This document shows positions 33,940 to 43,800 of a stretch of DNA of 64,000 nt, piece after piece. Position numbers and translations under genes: made by a program. The DNA is from Malania oleifera (taxonomy: Eukaryota > Streptophyta > Magnoliopsida > Santalales > Ximeniaceae), in the NCBI RefSeq assembly GCF_029873635.1, contig NC_080425.1, forward strand, positions 41,543,390 through 41,607,389, written 5' to 3'. The notes beneath the pieces were generated by a model that was not told the DNA's origin, did not search any database, and saw only the letters and a list, made by a program, of their open reading frames with translations. The number at the start of each line of letters is the position of its first letter. Within the stretch, counting starts at the first letter, position 1.

Positions 33940-35028
33940 TGACAAGTGTCAAAAAAGGACTTGGATAAGCACAAACACATCTATAATTTGATCCAGCTCA
34001 ATGTTCAAAACTTGATTGAATTAGGATTCTCTATAAGGAGATGGAGCTTTGTGTTGTGATGATTTCAACCTTTTCAATTTCACTAACCAAAGAAACTCTT
34101 CTAAGAAATGCAAGTGAAGCAGTGGCAGAATTTTTTGAGCCAACATCTTTTAGTTTACTTAAATCCTTACTAAATTCATATCAAGTGAATGGGGAACTTA
34201 AGTTCCAAATTTTGGATTGGGTGTTCAATGATGAAATGGATTTAATTTCAACCCATGGGAAGCCAAGTAGTTATGATGGGATGATTTCAATGGATGCAAT
34301 CTTTTTAGTGGGCTATGAAGCAATGCCTAGGTCAAGAGTATCATTGCTTGGATGTGTTGCTTTTTTTCTGCATCTTCTGAGAAGTTCTTGTGAACTTCAA
34401 GAAGATGTAAGACTCAGGATAGTTAGAAAGTTTAAATGACTTTTGAATATTTTGATTGATCAAGAGGTGTATTGCTCATTGCTTGTCTTGCAAATTGCTA
34501 TATTTCATGACACTGGAAAATCCCAGGAGTTAGCTTGGCAGCCAATGTTTTATTGGTTTTTGCATACTTTGAAAAGCTTCATGATTGTGGTTTCTTCAAG
34601 TCTAGCTTGGGGAGAAGTACTATATTTCCTGCTCGATAATGTCTTCCATCCTCACTTCCTTTGCAGGAAATTGCCATGGAACTTTGGTGCTTTATGGCAC
34701 ATTACGCACACACACGTGGTGGATGACGTTGTTGATGAACTTAGCTCATTGTTGAAGTTAGTGACATCTTCTCAATCTGTTCTTATTCCTGGATGTGCTT
34801 TTAGAAAGTTGACAAGATCAATCTGTGTGCTTCTTACTTGTAGCACTTAAACTACTTGCGGAGGGATTCCCCCTCACATTGCTTACAGATAATAGAAGAA
34901 ATAAAGCCATGGAAAAAATTATTATAAATAATTATTACTTCATAGAGGTTACGATGATGAGTCGTGTAGTTCTAGTTTGTTTGGAGTGCCAGTTTTTGCA
35001 CTGTCTGCTGCCTCCCAGTCTCTGAAAG
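33940..35028 (+). pseudogene. Broken copy of an alpha-helical plant protein, tentatively PRD1-like
   Basis: Coding similarity runs through three frames. It starts near 33943 (KKDLDKHKHIYNLIQLNVQN), shifts near 34055, and continues with FFEPTSFSLLKSLLNSYQ and HPHFLC in a frame interrupted by TGA at 34437-34439 where Trp is expected. It shifts again near 34664 (EIAMELWCFMAHYA), in the CA run near 34710, and near 34950 (SSSLFGVPVFALSAASQSLK). It ends at a donor-like AAAG/GTAAAA at 35028. The leucine-rich helical character and block order recall plant PRD1, needed for meiotic double-strand break formation. This is from memory and untested. No upstream or downstream exons were found, so it is probably a duplicated fragment. 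Confidence 0.5.
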
Positions 35029-35454
35029 TAAAAAGATTCCTATATATATTATTTGTGAGCATTATATTGAGTTCTGTGAGTATCAAACTATTTGAATAAT
35101 TCTAGAAACATATAGTGTCCATTTAGTTTTGGAAAATAGTTTTTATTTTTAGTTAATAAATAAACAACAATAAATAGTTTTCACACTATTTACTTGTGAC
35201 TGTTATTAGTATACATTCACATGTTTCACATACATTTATATTTTTAATTAAATTCAAAAATTGAATTTATTCTATGTGAAAATTTAAATTATTAATTGAT
35301 TCTTTGCTCCAAAAATTTAATTTATTATTACTATAATAACTAAATAAAAAAGGAGAACACAAAAAATTGAAACAATTCATGTTACAAATTATAGTTAAAA
35401 AGATTTTTGAAAATGATATAATTTGAATTATTAATAAAAAAAAATGAATGCACA
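35029..35454. other. Intergenic stretch
   Basis: AT-rich sequence; no gene seen. One minus-strand frame (35267-35455) is low-complexity and not credible. Confidence 0.5.
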
Positions 35455-35695
35455 ATATGTCTCGCTGCTTGGTCCAGCTAAATTTACCTAAGACATAAAC
35501 TGGCGTTGACGTGTGGTAAATCTCGCTGCTTGGTTCAGTGAGATTTCAACAAATCTCGTTATTTGGTTCAGCGAGATTTGTTGTGCGTCAAAGTTATTTT
35601 GCGAATTATTTTCTCAAATAGGATATTATTTAATATACTTAAAAAAAGAAGAAGATTAGTTGGGAAAAAACTCCAATTCAAATAGGATAATTTAA
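35455..35695 (-). repeat. Hairpin-array element, copy B
   Basis: Three 29-bp hairpins lie at 35457-35485, 35518-35546 and 35551-35579, with 10-nt arms (AAATCTCGCT / AGCGAGATTT) and 9-nt loops GCTTGGTCC, GCTTGGTTC and ATTTGGTTC. The spacer GTTGACGTGTGG precedes the second. The stretch 35585-35695 matches the left end of copy A (20945-21045) in reverse complement. It ends about 170 bp upstream of the PYM start codon, so it lies in the putative PYM promoter. Confidence 0.75.
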
Positions 35696-35862
35696 ACTAG
35701 GAATACTTATTATAAGTCTACACGTGTGAAGGAGAACTAGAATATATACACAAATTCTAAAAGCTTTCAATTCACCATCTACTAAATAATGCTATAACAG
35801 TATACCAATCAATTCGAAAATTTAAAACCCTCTCTCTCTCTCTCTCTCTCTGCGCTTCAATC

Positions 35863-36086
35863 ATGGCCAGCAGTGGTGGCGGTGTTGGAGGAGAAGATGA
35901 ACTGAAGCAGTTAGCTGAACTCAGCAAAACCCTAAAAGAAGGAGAAAGAATTCTTGCGCCCACTCGAAGACCAGACGGTACTATGCGAAAACCCATTCGA
36001 ATTAGGGCAGGCTACGTCCCTCAAGATGAAGTCGCCATATACCAATCAAAAGGTGCCCTGGTATGTAAGTACTCCCGTATGTATGA

Positions 36087-36134
<48 letters not shown>

Positions 36135-36337
36135 TACACACGCGCTCATATAGTATATTATGTATATATATACAGTGATCTGCATGTCTTTATGAGCACC
36201 TGTCCCTTTTGGTGCAGTGGAGGAGAGAAATGGCGTCTTTGCAGCAGTGTCCGCCTGGGTATGACCCCGTGTTGGATGCCAAGCCTAAGACCAAGTCTGT
36301 GAAGAGGAATGAGAGAAAGAAGGAGAAGAGACTACAG
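35863..36337 (+). CDS. PYM: PYM (partner of Y14 and Mago), exons 1 and 2
   Basis: Exon 1 is 35863-36060 (66 codons) and ends at the donor GTATGTAAG. Exon 2 is 36218-36337 (40 codons), preceded by GGTGCAG and ended by the donor GTAAAT. Both junctions are phase 0. The protein opens [12 protein letters not shown] and then carries the highly conserved [20 protein letters not shown] and [15 protein letters not shown], followed by PPGYDP and the basic [17 protein letters not shown]. The N-terminal block is the Mago-Y14 binding region. PYM binds exon junction complexes and removes them from mRNA in the cytoplasm. A CT repeat sits in the 5' leader (35831-35851). Later exons, including the C-terminal coiled-coil part, were not found in the remaining 27 kb, so the gene is either cut off here or has a very long intron. 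Confidence 0.9.
36061..36217. repeat. PYM intron 1 with (CA)n microsatellite
   Basis: A canonical GT..AG intron of 157 bp contains a CA run at about 36099-36132, followed by a CGCATACACACGCGC tail and TATATA. Frames that read poly-Thr-His through it are artefacts. Confidence 0.85.
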
Positions 36338-37296
36338 GTAAATTTTGTGAATTTGCTGGGGTCTTACTTAGTTCTTGTCTCTGACAGTTTTTTTTCGCCC
36401 TTTGGGGGTTAAATGGAGTTGTGTTTATTTAAGTTGATGCATGCTTATGAGTTCATTAATTTTGGTGTGCGATAATTAGCATTGCACTGAGTGAAGACTA
36501 CAAAGGAACACTTTTTTTAATCGCTTTGTCATCATTCTAATTTAATTGGGTTTCTAACTTTCAATATACACTTGCCAGTCTGGTGTTGTATGGGGGACTC
36601 ACTATGGCAAACAGGTGACAATGTCATAGGCCCCTTTTCTTCTCTTCTTCCATTGCATGATTCCTGCATGAGAGTAACAACATTCTCTTTGATACATCAT
36701 GATTTTCTGCAATTGATGGAAAGTCAAAACTCTTTTTCCCCTAGAAGCAAGGGAATAACGGAACGTTTTGGGAGTAAAACCCCTGTAACTTTGGGGGCTT
36801 ATTCTTATGCAATGCACTTTTATTAGGATTATTTACTTTCTTAGAAGTAAGGCTGTAGAAATTTTATAAGGTGCTTGAGAGAGAAATAAATACAAAAAAA
36901 AAAAGGAATCTTTGGAGCAATTAGATAGCCAAGAATTAACTTTGACACTGTTTGATTCTCCATTTTCTCGGTTTTTGCAAGAATGTTGGGGACCAAATGT
37001 ATAACAGGTTGTTTGGCTATATGATGCCATTTAGCACCCTGTTTACACTGCATTTGCAGTTTTTCGAAGGCTATACAAAGAGCAAGTTGTTTGGATTTAT
37101 TTTAATGAAAACAGTTGGCCCATGTTGTGTTGCTTCCCAACATTCAAACACATAATGTGGGGAAGATGAGTTGTTGGTTCAAATTTGAGTCAGGATTCTA
37201 GTGATCATTTCAATGAAAGTTTTGTTAGGACTTAGGACCTTAACACCCGTAAAATCATTTCTATATGCCACAAATAGCTTTCAGCAGTGGCAGCAA
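36338..37296. other. Sequence downstream of PYM exon 2, probably intron
   Basis: T-rich with polypyrimidine runs; no coding block recognisable as PYM exon 3 is present. Short open frames lack conserved blocks. Confidence 0.5.
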
Positions 37297-37520
37297 TAGG
37301 GCTGCAGAGGAACCAAGCCGCTCATGAGCGGCTTGGGAGCTTGGCTTGGTAAGAGCTTGTTCGGGCTTGTTTATTACTCAAATGAACGATTCCCTAAACG
37401 AGCTGAGCCTAAACACTTGTGGGTTCGATTTGTTTCAGCTCGTAAGTAGTTCGATTAGAGGCTCGGTAATAAGCTCGATTTCAAATTTAATACTTAGTTA
37501 TCTTTATTTATTTATTTATA
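37297..37520. repeat. Dispersed GAGCTCG-rich repeat with a 24-bp perfect palindrome
   Basis: The palindrome at 37313-37336 has the half-site CCAAGCCGCTCA. It is followed by GAGCTTGGCTTGG, CTTGTTCGGGCTTG, CGAGCTGAGCC and GAGGCTCGGTAA words. Such words recur in a widespread class of plant non-autonomous, probably hAT-like repeats. Ends and target duplication were not resolved. Confidence 0.45.
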
Positions 37521-37889
37521 AATTAACTAGTGCTTGACACACTAATCAGCCATTTTATTAACTTAACATAATTATTAGCTTTATTAAAAAATGAATAACA
37601 TAAATGGGAAAGAGGACTTATATAGAAGAGGGGAGACTCTAGGAAGACTCATCTTCCGTTATAAATAAGAGTTGAAGTGGGGGAAAAAGGAAGGGAAATG
37701 GTAGTTAGTGGGGTGGGGGAAAAAGGAAGGTTCTTGTACAAATTACTCCAAATAAAAATTGATTTGGGTATATCTAACAATCCCATGGTTCTTCCTGGGT
37801 ACAGATCCTCTATACTCTCTCTCTCTCTCTCTCATTGATTTTTGCCTTAATTTACTTCCTTCTTTGTTGTGATTTGTTTTTCGAAAGTC

Positions 37890-38080
37890 AACCATGAGGT
37901 GGTGGAGGTGGGATCAGATGTGACCAAGTATAGAGCAGGAGACTCCATCAGAGTTGGAGTTGTTGTTGGATGCTGTAGAAATTGCTGGCCCTACAAATCC
38001 GACAACTAGAAGTATTGCAACAACAAGTTTTGGTATTGCAACTCAAGGTGGCTTTGTTGGCGCCATGGTCGTCCCACAAC
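37890..38080 (+). pseudogene. Cinnamyl-alcohol dehydrogenase fragment
   Basis: The plus strand reads [17 protein letters not shown] and then [19 protein letters not shown], followed by a stop, KYCNNKFWYCN and, after a frameshift, TQGGFVGAMVV. The GCCRNC..C..YC cysteine cluster and the GGF(A)..MVV block are hallmarks of the structural-zinc region of CAD, a zinc-dependent medium-chain dehydrogenase that makes monolignols for lignin. About 60 of some 360 residues are present; the rest is missing. A (CAA)n/(CAG)n run follows at 38077-38100. It is probably a stray genomic copy inside the PYM intron or intergenic DNA. Confidence 0.75.
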
Positions 38081-41000
38081 AACAACAGCAGTGACAGCAA
38101 CATAGTCCTCAAAGTCAAACTATATGGGTTGGGCAAATACCTTTACCATGACTTAGGAAGCCGAAGTGCACTAAGTGGGTCCCCAACCCTTGGCAATCTT
38201 GTAGCTTCTCTTCAATCATTTCTCTATTCTTCATGTTAGGCTTACCTTCTACAAGGACCATCCTCATGCCTTATTTTCTTTGTGAGTTTGCAAAGATTTT
38301 GTCCTTTGTTTTTTTCTTTGATGCTTTTGTTAACTAGATCGCTTTTTTGTTTGTATGGTACTTTGATTAACCCAATATTTTCTTGATATGAAGCCAAACA
38401 ATTATTTGGGGGTGAGGAATAGAATATAGTAGATTTTTGTTTAATATTGTGTATGGATGATGTTGGTTTGAAACCGAACACACATAATTTCTAGCTTCAT
38501 GTTTTAGAATTTTAATGTTGAACCTATTCACCTATGAATTGTTATTGAGTGAAACTTTGGGAGGTGATTTGCAATCGAAAAGGTGATAAAGCTCCAATGT
38601 TGGATTGCTTAACTAAGGCGTTTGTCAAAAATGTTGTCACGCGGATTCAGTTCAAAGTGATTCTTTTTGAGTTTTTTTTTTTTTTTTGAGTGAAGTTTGA
38701 ATGCTGCTTTTATTTCTTTGATTTTTAAGGGATCTAGCGCTAAACCCTAGGAAGAAGAAAGGGTATACCATGATGAAAACAATTCTCTTAGAGAAAGACA
38801 CTACTCACTTCAAATTGACAATTCAATTATTTGCTTGGGGCTCCAATGGTGATTTTCTTAATCCTTTTATAAAAGGCACTGATTACACTAGTTTAGGGAA
38901 TTATTTTGAAACTATGTCTTAAAAATGTGAAAGAAATTCAAAAAATCCCTAACTTAGCTCCCAAGTAAGTAGAATTCCTAATTAAGATCTTTATCCATAA
39001 CTTTGAAATGAGCTACAAAGGCTTTTAAAAGAGGAGAATGGTTGGACGAGAAGAATATATTTAATTAATCAAGTGGATTAGGGAAGAGGATTTTAATTGT
39101 AGGGTTTTTCATAAAATTGTGAGTGGTAAAAGGTAGAATAATTTGATTAGAGAGCTAGCTTGGGAATAAGGTAGAGGGGTTGCTAGGATTGGTCAGATTT
39201 CAAGGTCTAGTCGTTGGAGAGTTCTTACGAAGAGGTGTAGAGATCTATTTTTAGACCAAGTTGGGGTAGATTATTGTTACACCCCACAAATGTGGGAGTA
39301 TCGTATCTAATTATATAGGGAGTGTCGTATCTAATTACCCAACTATGATACCAAACCTCCTTTTAAATTAGTTGGTTAGGGTTCTTAAGTGATGACATGA
39401 AAACAAATCCTCACTTGGTACTTAATTGGGACATTAAAGATGATTTACTCACCTTTCTAAGCTTGTGCCCAAAAAAAAAATTGAATCATTCCTTTTTGCA
39501 TAGGATCGAAGCAAAATGATGCAAAATTTTTAACAAGAGCTCAAGAAGTTTAAATAAATTTTTGGATGGTTTAGAATCTAAATCAATGCCTCATGTTAAG
39601 AAGTATAAAGTTTAAAGACACTTTAAGCATAAAACTTGAGGCCAAGGATAAAGGGAGGCATTTGGTAGGATTAAACATTAATAGCTGAATGTGAAATGTA
39701 GTTTAAAATTTGGGAATTGTTTTCTAAGCATAGTTGTCTTTGAATCTAAATGGTAATTGTTTTTTTGAACATGGTTTTAACATAGCATTTGAGAGATGAA
39801 GAGAAGTGTGTCTTGGTGTACTTTGGGGTGAAAACACTCGAAATAACCTCTAAAGGGATTTAGTAATGAGAAGATCTCTTAACTAAGCCCTTGTTTGAAA
39901 CGCCTTAAAAAATAAGTACTTTTCCAAAAAAAAGTACTTTTTATAAATACTTCTGTCAATAAGTAATGCTTGGTTTACACCATGCTTAATTTAAAAACTA
40001 CTTTTCCAAACTACTTTTTTTTTTTTTAAGGAAAATAAGTATTTGCTAAAAAACTATTTTCCTGAAAAAGTACCTATTTGGAAGTACCTATAAAAAGTTA
40101 TCCCAAACTACTTTAAGATAAGTACTTTTTATAGAATAGTACTTTTTTGTAAGTGATTCCAAACGATCCCAAGAGGTTTACGAAACAAGATTGGTTCATT
40201 GAAATTTAGGTTATTATGAGCTCGACCTTTGTCAATTGGTAGTTAAGTGCAAACAAATGGGGCCTACGACGACCGAAACATTGATCCCAACTTATATTAA
40301 GCTTTCCCTTGTGCTCAAATATAGTTTGGAGAATACTTTTAAATGAAGATATGAAAAGAATGATTCCAATAACTCATTTAAAAGGCAAAGGTTTAATTCT
40401 AGGCATTTTAACCCTAATGAGAGTAGGTGTAAGCCTTTAACAAAACTTAATTTTATACAAAAGTAAATATAAATAAATTACTTATAATGAAAAATAAAAA
40501 TGGAAAAAGAACCTGACAAACAAATTTTTTTTTGTTTTTCTAAAATCAAGTATGGCATGTAAACTACTTCTCTGTCAGTTTAAAGATACAATGTTAAATT
40601 CACTTAGTAAACCATGCTAAGCAATAATCATAACATTACAAGTCCAAATTGTGCCCATGATCCAAGATGTAACTCTCAATTGTTTTGGAAAGGTTTAGGT
40701 TCAAGAGTTTAGAGATCCACTCATATTAGAACATTCCTTAGTCTTTTCAAATGGGCATCTAACTAAATTTTTGCTGGCCTTAATTTGCTAACCATATCTA
40801 ACTTAAAATTGACCAACTCATTATATGTAAGCCTCAACCTAAAAGTGCAAATGTGCACATTTTGCACAAATGTGTAAGCTTTTTTGATGTCTTATGTCTT
40901 CAACTTTCATGATTTTGGTATTCTAGACTAGGTCTTAGAGTATTTTAGGCACTCCTTGACTTGAGCTTAGCCTTAAATGGAGCCTCAATTACACCTTCAA

Positions 41001-41531
41001 AACATTGATTTTAATGCCACAGTAAACTCATCCATTACATTCACATTCACCATTCATTTGCACATCTAGATCACTCTTTCCTATTGTGACTTGTAGTTTG
41101 GACCATTTTTGCCCCTTTAGACCTAGATCCCATGGACTTGGACCTCTCGCTACTCTCAACAGTTGCCACATGTCTAAACCACTATTGCACAATGCACGAT
41201 GGGTTCTTGTTTGTTCTAAACTGTATTTTGATCATTCCATCTTATGGGAAAAAAAAAAACCAAAAATTGAGCTACCTTTTTTATTCAAAGGGTGAAAATG
41301 AAGTCACTTCAACATCTTACATGCCTTCTTTAGTAGTGTTCCTCACTTCAATTAACTAAAGCAAATTTCTTCACCCCTAGTCCGTGAATAAAATCAACAT
41401 CACCACTTAAGGCAAACACGTTAACAACATAGTTCAATCAAACATCCTTAATTCAATCAAAGCATGTAGCATAAATATATCAAGTAGGTTTTAGATTCAT
41501 CTTTCCTCGCTTGCACCTTTAAATTCCATCA
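38081..41531. other. Gene-free stretch
   Basis: I see no conserved coding block over 3.4 kb. The sequence is moderately AT-rich. A likely MITE (39890-40172) is listed separately. Frames at 41086-41359 and 38242-38481 have no recognisable domain. Confidence 0.5.
39890..40172. repeat. Possible MITE with imperfect terminal inverted repeats
   Basis: The left end (CCCTTGTTTGAAACGCC, then AAGTACTTTT repeats) is roughly mirrored by the right end, whose reverse complement reads CTTGGGATCGTTTGGAATC followed by AAAGTACT. The interior is full of AAGTACTTTTT inverted repeats, so the whole could fold into a long hairpin. No target duplication was confirmed. Confidence 0.45.
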
Positions 41532-42049
41532 CGTCACTAGCCGAGTTTGTTCATGGCATTATGCTTGCCTATTATTGCTTGTCTCATGCATTTGGGATGG
41601 GTATCTATCATATAAATACTAGTGTAGATTTATTTTCTAGTAGTAGTTTCTCTGTATGCCAAATAAGGTAGTATGACTCCTCGGTCACTTTGATGTTTCC
41701 TAGTGCCAGGATGAGAATTGCATATAAAGCTCTTTAGGGGAGGGTGAGTGTTCATCAATCTTGTAACACTCACTAGCTATTGTCAACGTGTTTAGCCTAC
41801 TTGTCTCTCTCGCTAAACACACAATGTTAACAGAGGTGTTGTTAATGAATTACATTGCTTCAGTGTTTATTGCTTGCTTGTCATTGCTTTCATAATTGCT
41901 TACTGCTTTTGCTGATATTTGATTGAATGATAATGAAAGTGTTTCGTGGATGAATTGTGGTAAACGTCAGGTTGGCTAGTTAAGCAAGAGTGCTTTAGCT
42001 AGCGCTGCACGGTCCTTTCACAAAGGTGTGAAGTAGTCGGCCCTTGACA
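41532..42049 (+). repeat. 5' LTR of a chromovirus-like Gypsy element
   Basis: It is 518 bp, matches the 3' LTR (46633-47150, also 518 bp) block for block, and ends TTGACA one base before the primer-binding site. The left end reads CGTCACTAGCC where the family start is probably TGTCACGAGCC. Flanks are CATCA and CACGA, at best a decayed duplication. A TATA candidate is CATATAAATAC near 41609. Confidence 0.85.
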
Positions 42050-42188
42050 CTTGGTATCAGAGCTCGGTTAGTTGCTACGTGAATTCAGTTGCCTAGCGCT
42101 GCACGGTCCTTTCACAAAGGTGTGAAGTAGTCGGCCCGCGACACTTGGTATCACAGCTCGGTTAGTTGCTACGTGAATTCAGTTGCCT
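42001..42188 (+). repeat. 94-bp tandem duplication of LTR end plus primer-binding site
   Basis: Unit 1 (42001-42094) covers the last 49 bp of the LTR, the primer-binding site and 31 bp of leader. Unit 2 (42095-42188) repeats it with three substitutions (TT/GC in CCCTTGACAC, G/C in TATCAGAGC). The element therefore has two U5-PBS junctions in a row. Confidence 0.95.
42052..42063 (+). other. Primer-binding site for initiator tRNA-Met (first copy)
   Basis: TGGTATCAGAGC lies 2 bp after the LTR end. The second copy at 42146-42157 has one mismatch (TGGTATCACAGC). Confidence 0.85.
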
Positions 42189-42217
42189 TTGTTGTGGGAT
42201 TTGGAAAGCTTTGGTAA

Positions 42218-43243
42218 ATGACCATGACACCAACCAATGCTGAGAGAATCAGTGTGTTGGAAGCACAGGTTGAGACGACATCCAACAGTGTGGCCAGAGA
42301 GATGGCCCAACTAAGGGAACTTGTTGATGAAGTGATGGAATCACAAAAGCATCAAGCAAGTTTGATAGGTGAAATGTCAAAGGACTTTCACTATACTGTG
42401 GAAACTTTGCAATCTCGGATAGCTGATCTGGATGCAAAGATGAATCTAATGGTTCTTGCTTTGGGAAACTGACGCTCTGGGGTTTAGCAAGACCAAGGTA
42501 CTAGAACCCAAGACGTATGGGGGTGCCCGTGATGCTAAGGAGTTGGAGAACTTCTTGTTTGATATGGAACAATACTTTTGCGCTATGAGGATGACCTTAG
42601 TATAGGTGAAAGTGGATACTGTGACCATATGCTTGGTTGGTGACGCCAAATTGTGGTGGCATACCAAGTACAATGAAATTGAAAATGGACGCTGTGTAGT
42701 GGATAGTTGGGTAGACTTGAAGAGAGAGCTCAAGGCCCAATTCTTTCCTAAGAATGTTGAGTATAATGCTAGGAAAAAGTTAAGAGACCTTAAGCATAAT
42801 GGGTCAATTAGGGAATACGTGAAGCAATTTTCTGCTTTGTTGTTGGATATCAGGGACATCTCGGAAAAGGATAAGCTATTCTATTTTCTTGAGGGGTTAA
42901 AACAGTGGGTAAGAACACAACTTCATAGCCAAAGAGTTCAAGACTTGTCTACCGCACAAGCTACCGCAGAATGCTTAATAGACTAGGCTGGTGATAACAT
43001 CGCTTTGTCCAAAGAGTTTGGCGGAGGGGGAAACAGTGGAAAGTCTTTCAAGAAGGGCAAACCCAAAAGTGGGGGATTCGACTATAAGGCATCAACTTCA
43101 AAGGAAGTTTCATCGTCTTAAGGGTTCAACACACCCAATGGAAAGAGTAAAATTTCGTGTTACTTGTGTCGAGGCCCTCGTAGAGTTTTTGAGTGCCCTC
43201 ACAAAGCAACACTTAATGCCTTATAAGCTTCCATTGTGGAGCA
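42218..43243 (+). pseudogene. Chromovirus gag
   Basis: The start codon at 42218 opens a frame with a predicted coiled coil (ISVLEAQVETTSNSV..MAQLRELVDEVME) that stops at 42470. The gag core continues in other frames: YGGARDAKELENFLFDME near 42520, then 42606-42986 with AKLWWHTKY, ELKAQFFPKNVEYNARKKL and LKHNGSIREYVKQF. The zinc knuckle near 43162-43200 reads CYLCRGPRRVFECP, with its His replaced by Arg. Stops at 42603 and 42984 and frameshifts make it non-functional. Gag would assemble the particle and package element RNA. Confidence 0.85.
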
Positions 43244-43800
43244 GGTAGTGGAAAGTGATGGGGAAGAGGAGGATACCCCGAAGATGGGTGCAATGCGGCG
43301 AGTGAACGCATTGGAAAAGCAGGCGAAAGCACCAAAATTTACATATGAAAAAGGATTGATGTTTGTGGACTTGAGGATCAATGGAAGAGTACCCGCGTTA
43401 TGGTGGACACCGGTGCTACTCATAATTTTTTTTTTTGCAGCCAGAAGCATGGAGATTCAACTTATCCTTGGAGAAGGATGCCAGACGCATGAAAGCAGTG
43501 AATTCTGTAGCCCAACGTACTTTGGGAGTAGCCAAGCAAATGATTGTGAAGCTTGGACAGTGGGAAGGTCATGCAAATTTTACAACGGTGTCATTGGATG
43601 ACTTTCTAGTCATTTTGGGAATGGAACTCCTAAGGGGGACGAAGGCAGTGTTGATGCCTTCTGCTGGTTCCTTGTGTCTGATGAGAGATCACTCTTGCAT
43701 GGTGCAAGCCGTTGCAATGAAAGGAGACGATGGGAAGTTCCTTTCAGCCATGCAACTCAAGAAGGGATTGAGAAAGGGTGAGTAGACATATCTGGCCACG
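43244..43800 (+). pseudogene. Chromovirus protease
   Basis: The FVDLRINGR block (near 43364) leads to the active-site region VDTGATHN. The coding strand here is out of frame by one base, and a run of ten T follows at 43427-43436, consistent with slippage. Beyond it, LSLEKDARRMKAVNS, GVAKQMIVKLGQWEGH and the LGMELLR block (near 43615) complete a retropepsin-like domain. The frame 43435-43785 ends at a TAG (43783). Confidence 0.75.

Noticed and set aside
36572..37155. Candidate additional PYM exons in open frames after exon 2
   Set aside because: None continues the conserved basic/coiled-coil PYM sequence, and none has matching splice sites.
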